A DNA stretch of 64,000 nt from Lagopus muta (taxonomy: Eukaryota; Chordata; Aves; Galliformes; Phasianidae). The notes under the pieces were generated by a model. It was not told the DNA's origin and did no database searches. It saw only the letters and a program-made list of their open reading frames with translations. This document shows positions 36,265 through 48,711 of this stretch, one piece after another. Both the position numbers and the translations under genes were made by a program. The stretch is from contig NC_064439.1 in NCBI RefSeq assembly GCF_023343835.1, forward strand, positions 32,748,508-32,812,507. Reading direction: 5' to 3'. Within the stretch, counting starts at the first letter, position 1. Each line of letters begins with the position of its first letter.

Positions 36265-39200
36265 AAAACCTAACTTTTGCCTAAAGACTTGGATAGTAAG
36301 TCAGGGAAAATTATGACACGGTTATAATGGCCTTCATGGTATTAGCATGTACTTGGAAAGACGAATCCTTTAGTAATACAGCTTTCTGAGAGGAGCTCCT
36401 GACTCTGATCTGAGGCAGGTGGTGCACTGTGAGGATCTGTTAATCTCTTAGGGTGAAAGTGTCTTTCCAGAAGTGCTCTGCATTTCCAAGCACCAAAGCC
36501 ATAACCCATTAACACTTGATTGGAAGCAGTCATTGATACTGCTAACTGATAAAACCTGCCTTTGCAGGAATTCAGCTACCCCAATAGTATGGTTATGTTG
36601 TGATGATGATCACTGCTGTAGACTGGGTGCTCTGAGGTATAAGTAGACCTGTTCAGTTGATACAAGATGCCTATAGCATGTCTGTTGTACAGGCAGGTAA
36701 ACTGTAATAAGTTTGGTGATGCTGTATGCAAATATTATTATTGGGTTGACTCTTCAGGCTTTCTGTGTACTGGATTATATTATCTATAACATTAGAAGAT
36801 GTTAACACGTTCTGATTAATTCTGAAATAAGGGTATTTTTTCACTGTTCTGGTATAAATCTTGGTGAATTTCTCATCCTCCACGAGAGGTCTAAGGAATT
36901 ATATATGCATATGTTTACTAGACCATCAAAACAGCTTATGTAAGAAATACTCATTTTAGAAACTGAGGCAATTATATGTTGAGGTAGCTTTTTTAAAAAA
37001 AAAAATTCTAACTTTTCATACAGAGAATTCATTATTCATGACTCTCAGTAATTGAAAATGAGATAAATTGTATTAATTAAAAATGCAGAAATCAGAATCT
37101 GTAGCGCAGTCCCAAAAGAATGACCTTGCAGTTACAAGTTGCACTGTGGATATAAATACATATGTGTTTATTTCCTGGCTTTTCCATCAATTTAGCATGA
37201 CTTGGGATATATCATGTCAGCTGGGATTTTAAACAAGAGGCCACAGGTATAACACACTTAAAGGTCACTGCAGTTAGTGAGATTCTGGGTATCTCCAGAC
37301 TGTTTAAAAAATTTAGACTTCAAATTTGTTGTCTTTATCTTCTTGTCTGTAATTTCAACACAATATTACATCTGTGTAAGAATCCTGAGAGAAGAATGAG
37401 CGGAATAACGTGCATGTGTCTGACTTTTCCTTATTTGCTTGCTTTCTAAGATAAATATTCCCTAAAGGGATATGATGCGAAGAGGGTGTGTGCAGCATAG
37501 CTTGAAATTGAAGTCCTTTTAAAGTATTTTTGATTGGACAGCTGAAAAACTGGAGGCAGTCAATATCACTACTTGCTCTAGGAAATCTCAGCCAAGATTT
37601 TTTCATTTTTCCCAGAAGAGCTATGGCCAAGATGGCTGAGGCTTGAAAGCTGTGTATTTACATAAGCGCAAGTTACAAATCTGTGGTTTTTAGGGATGTT
37701 TGAATTTCACCGCTTTACACTTGCAGCATGTTACAAGTTGCTGTGAGTTGTTCGCAGATTGTGAATGTACAGCCTGTGGAGAATTACTCCTTAACTTGAC
37801 TCCTTCTTTTTAGGAAAGTAATAGTTTTTCATGTGCGCTGGATTGTAGTATTCTTATTTGAAGTTATGAATAGGTCACTGCCAGAAATTAGTGGCTGGGA
37901 ATTGTTTCATCTTGATGCACTGCCTCCTTAATGGAGACAATAATCCACCAGCCAGAAAGGATGCTTTCTTTAATGCAGTGTGGCAGTCTTTTTCAAGGTG
38001 GTTTCTGGAGAGTTTCATCCTGAGACATACATCCTTCAGGATGGAAAGAAATGTCAGGAGCATTCCCTGCTGTTTGCATGTGCACTTGCCTGTTGGCAGG
38101 TGCTGCTCAGTTGATTCTGAATAGCATGGTCACATCCCTGCCTGTCTTGGGGCTTCTCTGAGATGCCGCTGCTTGAACTGCTGCTTATGGGTATGGATGC
38201 AGGCAGGTTGTTGTTTCTCACTTTCATGCAGCAGATGTTCTGTAGGGTGCAGTTTGTGTCACGGACTTGAGGGATGAACACCTCACAAATACCTCTGGGT
38301 GCTTTTTCCTTTCACCTAAGTGGTGGGGAAGGTTGAGATCACTGCTTCTGTGCTCAGGGCAGGCAGACACATGAGAAAAAGTCAAGGACCTCTTTTGGAC
38401 TCTCTTCAGTGGTAACCCTTCTCTTGGGTCCAGACCTCTTGATTGACCCAATGGTTCAGGCACTTCTGGGATAGACACCAAACCCAGGCTAGAGGGTCTA
38501 TGGGAGGGGGAGCAGCTCAAAACACTGCTTTGTTTTTCTTTGTTTGGGATGCCTGCCAAGCAGTCTGTGGGCTGCCTCTCTCCTGGTCAGATGCATGAAT
38601 TACCAGGGCACAGCCCTCAGGTGGGAGGAGAGCATCAGTGTGGTTGACAATTCAGAACCACTGCTGTGCATGGCTCACTTATGACTCCAGACCTTGGTGA
38701 TGGCTTCTGCTTTAACAACACTTCAGAAGAAATCAAAGATAAGCATGGCTTCCCTTCCCAGCGATATGTGCAGCTCCCAGGGGACTGCAAGGAGCTGTGT
38801 TGGGGCCACTGTTCCAGACTCAGAAGGCCCATGTGTGTCATTGAGCTCCTCCATAAGGAACGTGCTGGGCAGGTATCACTAGCTCCTAATGAGAATGATC
38901 CTCCTCGGGAAGCAAAGCATGTTTCATACAGTTGTGGTTGGGCAATGCCATCTCGATAACATCCAGAACAAGCTGAGAAGGGCCCAATTTGTTGATGGTA
39001 TCTGCAGCAGATCCTAATTTGTTAGCCATACCTGCAGTGCACACATCCCTCCAGGTCCTCCAGCAGATGTAGACTAAAATACTTGGCCTCAAAAAAGGCT
39101 TTGCTTAACTTTTTTAAGCTGCACTTCTGGTCCATAGTTATAGTTGTTATGGCAGAGTGTAAGGGCCACTAGAATACAGGAGCGCTCATTTTAATATCTG

Positions 39201-39294
39201 CAACTTCTTTGAGTATTTTTTTTCTAAGCTACTGATAAGTTTGAGAAAATCCTTGCTTACTCCTTATGGCCCATTTAAAGTCTAGTTGTGTTGT

Positions 39295-39535
39295 GCTTGT
39301 GTGGGAGCTGTTGAGTCACGGCCTGAACCACTGATTGACCACCTGAGGCAAGCACTGAGTCAGCCATAGAGCACAGGTGAAGGCGATTCAGCTGTGTGAC
39401 CAGAAGGGGTGGAGCCTGGCTGCATCTCTCCTAGACCCCATTTAAGGGCTGTCTGCCACTAGGAAGGGTCTCTTTCTGGAGATCTCTCCTCTGTGGAGTC
39501 TTTTCTGTGAACCTACATTTTGGATGCAGGTGAGA
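39295..39535 (+). other. LTR-like or promoter-like block with two AP-1 sites
   Basis: A compact, GC-richer segment in AT-rich intron: TGAGTCA at 39312-39318 and again at 39356-39362, a TATA-like ATTTAAGGG near 39440, then about 90 bases to a donor-like GCAG then GTGAGA at 39530. The order enhancer sites, TATA-like box, short leader, donor resembles an avian LTR or a small inducible promoter. I cannot name a repeat family and see no clear terminal repeats or target duplication. Confidence 0.35.
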
Positions 39536-40723
39536 GTTCTTTCCCTGCTTGTTTCTTTTCCCATTTTCACCATGATAATCTTTCTAGCTGTAATACCAAC
39601 TGTAATGTGTGCTACATAAGGATGAGGTGGAAAACTTAAACTTGAATACAAAATTCAAGAGCCCTTATTTTAACAGTAGATGACTGCATCTTTGTGTTTG
39701 TATAAAACATACCTAAGAGCTTAAATCCAAATGAAACTTGCCTGAAATTGGTTGTTAAGCTGCTGTCAGTAAATGTTGTTACAGGATGGTGAGAAACTAA
39801 GAGTGTCTGAAGATAAGGGATACGTAGTGGAGATTTCCAGAAGTAGTTTTGGACATTTGGAGTTTGAAGTGCTGCAGATCAGCTTGCCCTTGATTGTTAG
39901 GACTGTAGAGAAGAGTTTTCAGTTTTTAGCGTTTCTTGTGCCGAGTGCTGCCTGAGGGGGTGTGCAGGCTGCCAATGTTCTCAGCAGAGATTTGTTACAC
40001 CAAAGGATTTTATCTTACACTAAGAACAGTGAATGTTGAGGCGTGATTCAGGAGTTTTGGTCTTTTTGAAGAAAGAGAAGTTACCAACTATAAAAAAAAG
40101 CTTTACAAAATTTAATTATAAAAGGGTGAAAGTTAATAATTAACAGCTTGTAGCAGAGTTATTAATGGCCTCATTTTTCTATGTAATGAAAGTCTTAAGT
40201 TGTCCTGTGTGTTAGTTATGAAGCCAAAAAGTAAAAAGTGAGATTGATCTTAATTTCAAATTATTTTAAATACACAGAATTGCAAAATTGTATCTATAAA
40301 GTATGAAAATTCGGTGCACAGAGTTTTAGTTTAAGGATTATTTTATATAATAAAATGGAAGGAGAATTTGGGCTGGCAGAATTTTCAAAGCCCGTGTTAA
40401 AGCCCCTAACTGCTTCTGGTATGAAAGTCAGCTAAGCAGCTTTGTGTTATTGTTTCCCCCAGGATATCTTTTATGCTTTCTTTTTTTCTTCCTTCCCTTT
40501 GGAAGTCCAAGTGTTTATTTGCATGCAAGGTAGGTGAATTCTTTTATCTATTTGTGTATCATAAACCAAAGCAATTAGCATACTGCAGTTACAGTATACT
40601 TAAAAAACAAAACAGCCCTTCAAAACCCTCAGTCAATATTATTCCTGGAGGGAAAACTCTTAATTAAATTGTATGCAAACTATAACAATAGGCAAAGTTG
40701 TTTGGTGTTTTATAATAACTGTT

Positions 40724-40748
40724 GGGGGTGGGAGGGGGGGCGAGGGGG
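40724..40748 (+). repeat. G-rich tract, G-quadruplex candidate
   Basis: Runs of G of length five, three, eight and five separated by one to three bases, in intron 2. Confidence 0.7.
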
Positions 40749-43700
40749 AAAGAGTGAAAAAAGTAACTGTAGCATGGAGCTTTGCATGCCATTAACCCAA
40801 GGATAGAAATGAGGTCAGCCTTTGAAGGGACAGACAACATGCTTATCTGCCAACATTGGAAAGTCCCAAAAGATTAGCTTATTTGCCAGATGTTACTGGG
40901 AGTTCATCATTGACACCCTCCATTTCACGGGCTTCATTTCTCACCACAGTTGCAGTTGCCTTTTCTGCCCTTTATAGGCTTCCTGTAGATCTTCTCCAGT
41001 ACATAACACTTGCATTTTTCCTCAATTGTTGTGTTGTTGTTTTTTTTTTAATTTCACTTCACAGCAATAGACATGATGAACCATCTTAACTTGAGGAGAT
41101 TGATCTGCAGACTCTGTTTTCCTTTCGTACATCCACAATAAAGCTCTTGGTGTAAGAACTACTGGCAAGAAGCATAGCAGCTTCCACAGTGCTGGGAATG
41201 GTGTTGTGCTTGTGAAAGGGTTTGCAGAAGACAGAGGACCCACTTCACTTAACACTATTAACCTTTGGGAGAGGAGTGAAAATTGGGACAGGCTGACAAG
41301 CCATGCATTTTCTGATCCGTCTTTTTCCCCTTTTTCCTGGCAAATAGCTGTATATACAATTCTAAGCATCCTGTACGTAGTGATTAGTAAATCACTAGGG
41401 CATCGCATATTGCACTGTAGTGGCATTAAGTTTGTAACCCTCTGAAACCTAGTAATGAGAGAGCAGGTGCAGTTAATAATGTCCGTAAGAGTCTGGAATG
41501 GAGTCCTCTGAGTGTATCTTCTCCTTTAAATCTTGTGTTTGCTGGTAAATATTGATTTCAGCTAATGGTGGTTTTAACTTCTATGTGCATGTTGTGTGCC
41601 TCAAGGGACCATGTCCCAAACAGGGAGAAGCCAAGACTTGCTCATAAAGGAAAAAAAAAAACAGAGCAAATACATTTTTTCCTTTAAAACGCTAGCTCTT
41701 AGTGTTTGTCTCTTGAAACAAGGTTCCTGCCACTGCTGTTACTGCAGTTTTTTTTGCAGTTCTCTCCACCTCTTTGTGGAGGACGATTTGAGATGGACGA
41801 TGACTTATGTAGAGAGAGGGTATCATCACTACTCTGAACAACCAATCAAAGGTTGGTTGAACCTTTGAGATTGTAGAGTTTTCTTCAGACCTTTTAAGGT
41901 GTCTTTTTGAATCCTGTTCTAAGATTTTTCTCCCTTTCTATCTTTTTGCTGTTCCACCACCCACAGCAGTCTAAATCTTCTAGCATAAGCACTTAAGTTG
42001 AATACCTAATGGGATAGTTGTTAACATTGGGATGACTGTGAGATTGACTAGCCATAGACACTTGACATTTTCTTTAACATTTGGCATGTTGAATCTGTAG
42101 ACTTAGATTTTGGTTTTACTTAGCAGATCTGGGTTTTTCCAACAGTAAAGAAGCTAGCAGAAAAATTGAAAGTAGGTAAAATGGAGAAGTGATATAGATG
42201 GTGTTTCCGTCTGCTGGTGTGTGAAATGTTCATTGTCAAATAGTGACTCTTCCTTGTATTGCCTGTGTTTGTGGCTATATTGCTACAGCCCGTGTTGCTG
42301 CTGCTGCATGTTCTATGAAGCAAGCGTCTGCATTGTCAGCAAGGTTGTAGTCAGGTCTTGTGCTGTTTCAAACTTGTAATGAGAGAAAGCAGGTATTAGG
42401 CCTGTTCTGCAAATGACATCAGTGGGGGACAGTTGCAAAGCTACAAGCCTGGAAGGCTTCCAGGAGAGGCAGTCCCTGCTTGGTCAGTTGCAGAGTGTAA
42501 AAGAACCATAATATTCCTTGAAGTGCTTTTGCAGAGTTGAAGTAACAGATATCTTTCCCTATAAAGATCTGATTTCTCCTATGGAATATTTCTGTGCTGA
42601 GATAACTTTCATGAACTTAAAGTGCTTTTTTTTTTAAAAAAAAATTTGCTCTCCACCTTTGTTTTCTTATTTCCTTTTATTTTGTCTTCTGTTGCTTGTG
42701 CTTAATAACCCCATGGTTATTTTCATAAAACAGCAAATCCTCTATACCAAGAAAATCCATGCCAGTTTTCACATACTGATGTGGAGAGCCTAGGCGATGT
42801 GTATTAATAATCTAAACTTGTGCATCTTCTCTAGACTTAAGATAAATCTCATCCAGTGAAGAGGACAAATTGTGCACTCTACCAAATGTTCCTGTCTTGT
42901 GTGGATGGAATACAATGTTGGATTCTAACTCTGTTGTATGGGAAGGCAGCAGGTCATCTGCTCTCTATTTTGAGTTTCTTTTTCAGAAGAATCCTTTTAC
43001 TTTTTTCCTCTTTTCTTGGTTTTGTACACAGTGGTCTGCAGGCCTCATTTCCACTTTCTCCATCTCATTTCCACTGGTGGCTCCCTGTGTCCAGCCCCTT
43101 TGGGGTGCTGCTTTCTCCCAGTTCCCTTGCTCCTTGACCCTTGAGTTTTTCAAACTTCATTCTTCCTCCCTTTGGAAGAAACTTCCTGCCTTTGTTTCCC
43201 TTTTCAGTTTGGTTACTCTCAGTTCTACTTATTCTCTCTTTATAAGAAAGAAGAAGATCTGCAAGAGACAGGTATTAGGTTTTCCTTGATTACAGAAACG
43301 GTGTTTTACGGGGCCAAATACCGAGTGGGAAAGCAAGAACACTTCTGCCTCTGGTCTGGAGACAGATGGGTATACCTGGAAGAGAGAGTGACGGGGAGAG
43401 CCTTTGGAATGTTGGGAAGCCTTCCCAGCACTGGGTTTTGTTCATACAGGCAGTAAACAAACTGAGTAGCTCTTTAAAAAGAACTGAGGTATGCAAGCTT
43501 GAAAATGCAGTATTTTTGGTACTCTGTCTTCAGCTGATCCTGAAGCATGCTGCTGGCCAGCACAGGTGGCAGGGGACATCAGTACCAGCAACACACCCTG
43601 TGCCACACAGACAGTGATCTCTGCTGCCAGCCATGGGGATGGAACCCAATGTGGCTCACTGTTGGGGCAATTCACACATCAACCACTTTTTGAGAGTGCT

Positions 43701-44456
43701 CTGCTCTGCCTGAAGATTTATGGGGCTCTCCTCTTTTAAAACAAATGAATAAAGGCCCAAGCTGAGTGTTTTTCCACATATAAATGTCATAAATGTAATG
43801 ACAAAGACTTCACTGGAGTACTAGTGGGGGCTTGAGCCCCAGCTCAAATGTGTATCACATTAAAGGCCTTCTTGGGGACTCCAGACACAAATTACTTTCC
43901 AGCATCCAGAACCATTTGGAAATGTTTTAATTCTGAAACGGGGGGGTTCTAATGGAAATGCTGACAGACCCTCTGTTGTAGCAGCTGGAGCAGGCAGGGC
44001 TGTGATAATGAGCCCTGTATGTGTGCATGTGGAAAGCATGATGCTAGCCTCAGAAAGCAAGCACTTCCACTGGGTGCTCCATGCAGATGAAAACACCGTG
44101 CACCATTTCAGCACAATGCTACTTAACATTGGTTTGCTCATGCAAGGGCATATTGAGAGCAACTGTAGGCATTAACCCTGCATATGCTATGCTTCCAAAA
44201 CCAACAAGTCGTAATAGCATTTGCAATAACCCTGTAATTATCTGTAAATAGTCCTGTGCTGAAGAGCTGCCACTAGCATTTTAAAGCACTGCATGTGTCC
44301 AAGGGTTTCTTTGATATTCACAAGTGCACCATAACTACATTTCCTCTCACTTCTCGTGCATTGTGACCATGACCCTAAGAAATAGGTGATGCTTCATTTA
44401 TTGCTCATGTCTCTGCATAGTGGCTGAGGATTTTGTGCTTGTGTTTGGCAATCTCG

Positions 44457-44470
44457 GTGACCTCGGTCAC
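44457..44470. promoter_or_regulatory. GTGACCTCGGTCAC, everted nuclear-receptor half-sites
   Basis: A near-palindrome in which TGACCT and CGGTCA stand back to back, an everted pair of AGGTCA-like half-sites. It is a sequence match only. Confidence 0.3.
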
Positions 44471-47400
44471 AGCAGCCTGAAGAAACCTGTCCTGCAAATG
44501 TGCCCAGGTGATTAATTTCAACAAACAGGTTGCTCGTATGAGCATAATTACTCACTCGTGCAAATGACAGGATTGGTGCTCTGACCTGTACCAGGCACAT
44601 GGTAGTACACCTCCCCACCGGTTCTTTTTCACTGTTAATCAGAGGACTGAAAAGCTTGCAACGTTTAGACAGCTTGAGGTTGGAGGCTGAAATGTCACTT
44701 TTAAAAGAGGGTTAAAAAGGTCGCACAGCTGCAAATAATAATAGCCCAATGAAAATCAGACTCTTACTGCAGCCCACTTCAAGAATAACATTGAAACAGG
44801 AAACAAGCCTGCTTGATGTTTTTACCAGTAAGGCAATAAGATTACTGCTGAGTTTAAAAAGGGGGAGAGGGAGTCAGAAAGGAGTGTGCTTTCTTGGTGT
44901 CCATTGTTAGAGGTATTTTTCTGATCCAGAAGGGACAGTTGTGGGGTTCTGCTTGAAGAGTGTGAGAGCACGGCATGCTTCTCCTGGATGCTGCTGGGAA
45001 GGAATCTAACTTGTTGCTGCGCTCTGAGAGTGGTTTTGTTTCTTCTGTTTGCTTTATATTTCTTTCTTCTCTTCTTCCACGCCTCACTGCAGGCTTCAGC
45101 TTTATTATTTACAATAAAAATGTTTAGAAGCATCTTATGCAGAAGTTAAGAAATAGAAGAACACGTTGGCTTGCTGCAGTGCTTACTTCCTCCTAGATGT
45201 GGCATGGCTTGGAGAAATCTTTCTACGTTTCTTCTATATTTTTATTTATTTTTATAGCTGGAATACCTTAGCTGCTTCTGAGCAGGGTGATGTTTCAGAA
45301 GAGTGGCAGGCTACAGCAGTGTAGCAGATTTCCTCACTTCTACATTCAGCCAATAAGGCTCTTTACATGGTCACAATAGGGCAATAAATGCTGACAGATG
45401 TTGTTAACATCTCTATTAAAATTCAACCCCCTTTTCTGCTGCATTAAGCATTCATATCTATATCTATTGTTAATAAAACCAGGACTAATGTGGACAAATC
45501 AACATTATTGCTCACTTATGTTTGTAACTCTTTGAAGAGGCCGTGCAGTTGAAATAGGCTGAATTATCAATAACATGAATAAAAATAAGGCAGGGCAATT
45601 CTTAACCTTTTCAGTCATCACAGATTTGCCTGATATTCTTTGTGTGCATTCATTGTGGCAGTCAAGTGAGTACTGTGGAAGGTGCGTGAGTGTAACTTGA
45701 ATATTTAAGACCCTGAAGGTTAATAAGCACCTTAATTTAGATGGAAAGGTTGCCGTGATTTATTTTTATTAGGTGCAGTAGATATGTTGCCATTGCTTGC
45801 GTGATTTCCTTCGTACATGCTGAACCACCTGCAAGGCTGTACAGAAGGAAACTTGCGTTGTGTGGCCCTGCACGCTTTCTCTAAAGGCAGCAGGCAGCTT
45901 CTTTCACTCATTTATTCTTCTAAGTGATTCAATGTGATTACAGCCACAACTACAGTGATGGCATTAGATATGAATATGAATTCTGCATAGTGCAACTTGA
46001 CTTGAGGGCATCGCACTATCTGGTAACTTGTTTTATGGATCACGTCACACAAGGCAGTATCCCGGAGGGCACACATGGTAGGGCCATTCTGGATTATTTA
46101 TTTTGTTATCTTTTTCTTAATGCTAGCCTCTAAAATAGTCTGCAAAGAGCGATTCTGGGGAACCAGCAGTTGCTCATACATTTGTTGTGAACAATTACTT
46201 GATGTTGGATCTGACACTTTCTCAGAGTACTGGGGATAAAATCCAAGTCCATGTTTTCCTCAGTCAATTCCAACATTCTGGATGCTGATGTGCACCATGT
46301 ATTGCTTTGGTGCTTGTCCCATATTGTCTACCTAGATAACCCTGGTAATTATATAATTGTATGTACTTATGGATTTAGGGATTAAGTCGCAGTGCTCAAA
46401 GAGAGCAGGGAAGTCTTACATGTTCAGTACTCAATTAGAAAACAAAATCCAAATAATTTATGGCAACATATTAAAATTCACTCGGACGCTTGGGACCAGA
46501 ATTGTTGTTCTCTGTTTTCTCTAAGTACCATCCATTGTTCTGCTATTGAAAATGCAGTTGTCACTGTCCCCTGAGGAGGGGAGGAAGAGGTAACATAAAC
46601 ATTTGGCAGAGCTTCAGTTGCAGGAGTAATTGAGATCTCAGATAAAGCCTTTTTTTCCTTTTTATTCTGTGAAAAGGTCTTTAGGAAAGACAACATTGCA
46701 GGGTCACATACCATAAATAGAGGTGGATTTAAAAATCAAACTAGCTGGGGTTTTGTTTTTGTTTTTGTGGGGGTTTGTTTGTTTAGTCAGTTATCTCTCT
46801 GCTTGCTGTTTCTCTCAGGCAGGATAGCATTAATTCAGAGAATTTTTATTGCTTCACCTCAGAAGAGCCTGTCTATACACAGACTGGAACTGAAATAACT
46901 GAAATTAGCAGAAATTTAACACTTTAAGTTATTTTAATGTAAGTCTTGATGTAAACACGCTCTTTCATTTCTGATTATGAGTGTCCTATTTCAGTTTAAC
47001 GGAGATGTAAGTTAAATCAAAACAGGATATGAATAATTTTAAGGGAGTAAATCAGGTACAATTGTAGCAACTTCAGTTCTAGCCTGGTGTAGCTGGATAG
47101 CTGAGCTGGGGTCTTTCTTACCACCTGACTGCATTTGGTGCAATGAATCGTCTGTCTCAGGCCAGGATTTAGTGGAGATGTTTGTATCAAGAAAACCAGT
47201 TGGTGCTAATCAGCACCTTGAGGGGTGGGATCCTTGTGGAGGTTAAAGGTGAAATGAAACAGGAATGGGAGTCAGTGAAGGTGGTAAAGGAAGCTCTGTT
47301 GCCTTCCTTTTCTTTTTTTGGCCATAGGTAGGAAATACACTCTTAGTCCAATGCTGTTCACTGGAGTAAACTATATTGAAAAGGAAATGGTCATCATCTA

Positions 47401-48639
47401 AAAGTTTTGTTTCTACAAAAAACTTACATTACTGAAGATAATCACTGTAATTACAGGTCTGGGCTGACATTTGAGTTAACAGTGCATTTATTGTTTGCTC
47501 TTGGAAATAAAGTCTACCTAAAATTAAGATTAAGTGTGGTTAAAATATTCCTGATAATCTGAAGTGACACACTGATTTTAGAAATTGATGGCAAAATAGA
47601 ATAATTTCAGTTCTTGTACTGCACATTTTTGTTCCCTTAGGATCAAATTCTGCTTCTCTACTAGGGTATTCATTTTTGTTCTACAAGAGATTCACACAAA
47701 CACAACTCTAATGTTTGTGTAAGCGTGGTTATGGCAAGACTGAATTTTAAGGGATTTAAAGCCAAAGTTGTAGATGGTGCTGTAAGGTGGGTCAACTACT
47801 TCCAAATCACGTTGCCAATTGTAATAACAGGCTCCAAAGATTCAGCAAGAAGAAATTTGTTTATTTTAAGTCCTAGGCTGTTACTAAGAAATGATTTTTG
47901 CTCACGCTGGTCAGGGCCACTCTGGGAACATTGACCCAAATCAGCCACATTGCTGTGTTCTGAGGGCAAATGCTTTCCTCCTGCCTTATTTACTTAAGAC
48001 CCAGGGGCTCTTCCCCAGGCTTTGGAGCTTAATTACCGGGCTGTGACTGCTATGGTGAAGTTGCAGTTTTAATCAAAGCTTCTGGAGCTCCGTAGGACCT
48101 AGTTGATCTTTTAAAGGGTGTTGATGCGTCTTAGTCTGGTGCATATCCAGGCCCTGCATATAATACATTTAAGTTATTAATATTGAACAGTATGGACAAA
48201 GAACTTTGAAAAGTGGGCTCGTTCTCAGAAATAACCTAGACGTCTGGTTTTAATGTTGTTCAGGAGGAACTGAAGAAGGAAAGGTAAAAACCCTTAATTC
48301 GAGATATTTCTGAGCAGACACGGTCTTATCTAATAACAACACTGAACATATGCTTTTTCTCAGAGGTGGGATTTCTGCTGCTAAAGCCTAGTGAGCATTT
48401 TTTTCTTTCTTCAGAGTAAATGTGTGCTCAGGAAGGAGTAATTAGAGCTTAGACTTAGAGAGCCTGCTAAATATTAGCAAATGCAGTACTGTAAGGATGA
48501 CACTTTGCTCTGCTTTTTTTGGGGGGCTTTGAAATGAAAACAAAAACTGTCAAGATTGCACATCGCATGTATTCGTGATGTTCAGAATGTATATATTCAT
48601 AGGTTCCCTTTCTTTCCCCTTCCCCCTTTTAACATGTAG

Positions 48640-48711
48640 ATTTATGAGGAATCAAAGATGAACTTGGAGCAGGAGAGGCCTTTTGTCTGCAGTGCCCCAG
48701 GCTGCTCACAG
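48640..48711 (+). CDS. CREB5: CREB5 exon 3: residues 2-25, first half of zinc finger
   Basis: A 72-base exon, phase 0 at both ends. The acceptor follows a CT-rich tract and ends in TAG at 48637-48639; the donor is GTGAGT at 48712-48717. It encodes IYEESKMNLEQERPF, then VCSAPGCSQ. Cys18 and Cys23 are the two zinc-binding cysteines of the family's single N-terminal C2H2 finger; the histidines come from the next exon. The internal ATG at 48658-48660 (Met8) allows a shorter protein from any transcript that skips exon 2, which fits the known CREB5 isoforms starting MNLEQ. In ATF2-family proteins this finger is part of the transactivation domain and makes protein contacts rather than reading DNA. 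Confidence 0.97.

Larger units (their letters stand above)
13423..48639 (+). other. CREB5: CREB5 intron 2 (35.2 kb)
   Basis: A long intron between the start-codon exon and the first zinc-finger exon. Most of it is unique, moderately AT-rich sequence without convincing coding exons; the short open frames look random. It holds only two clear CR1 fragments (26.1 and 34.8 kb), several simple repeats, a 14-base palindrome at 16.67 kb, three candidate intragenic promoters (20.05-20.34, 27.6-27.9 and 39.3-39.5 kb) and possible enhancers. Long 5' introns in developmental transcription factor genes often carry enhancers. Confidence 0.85.
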
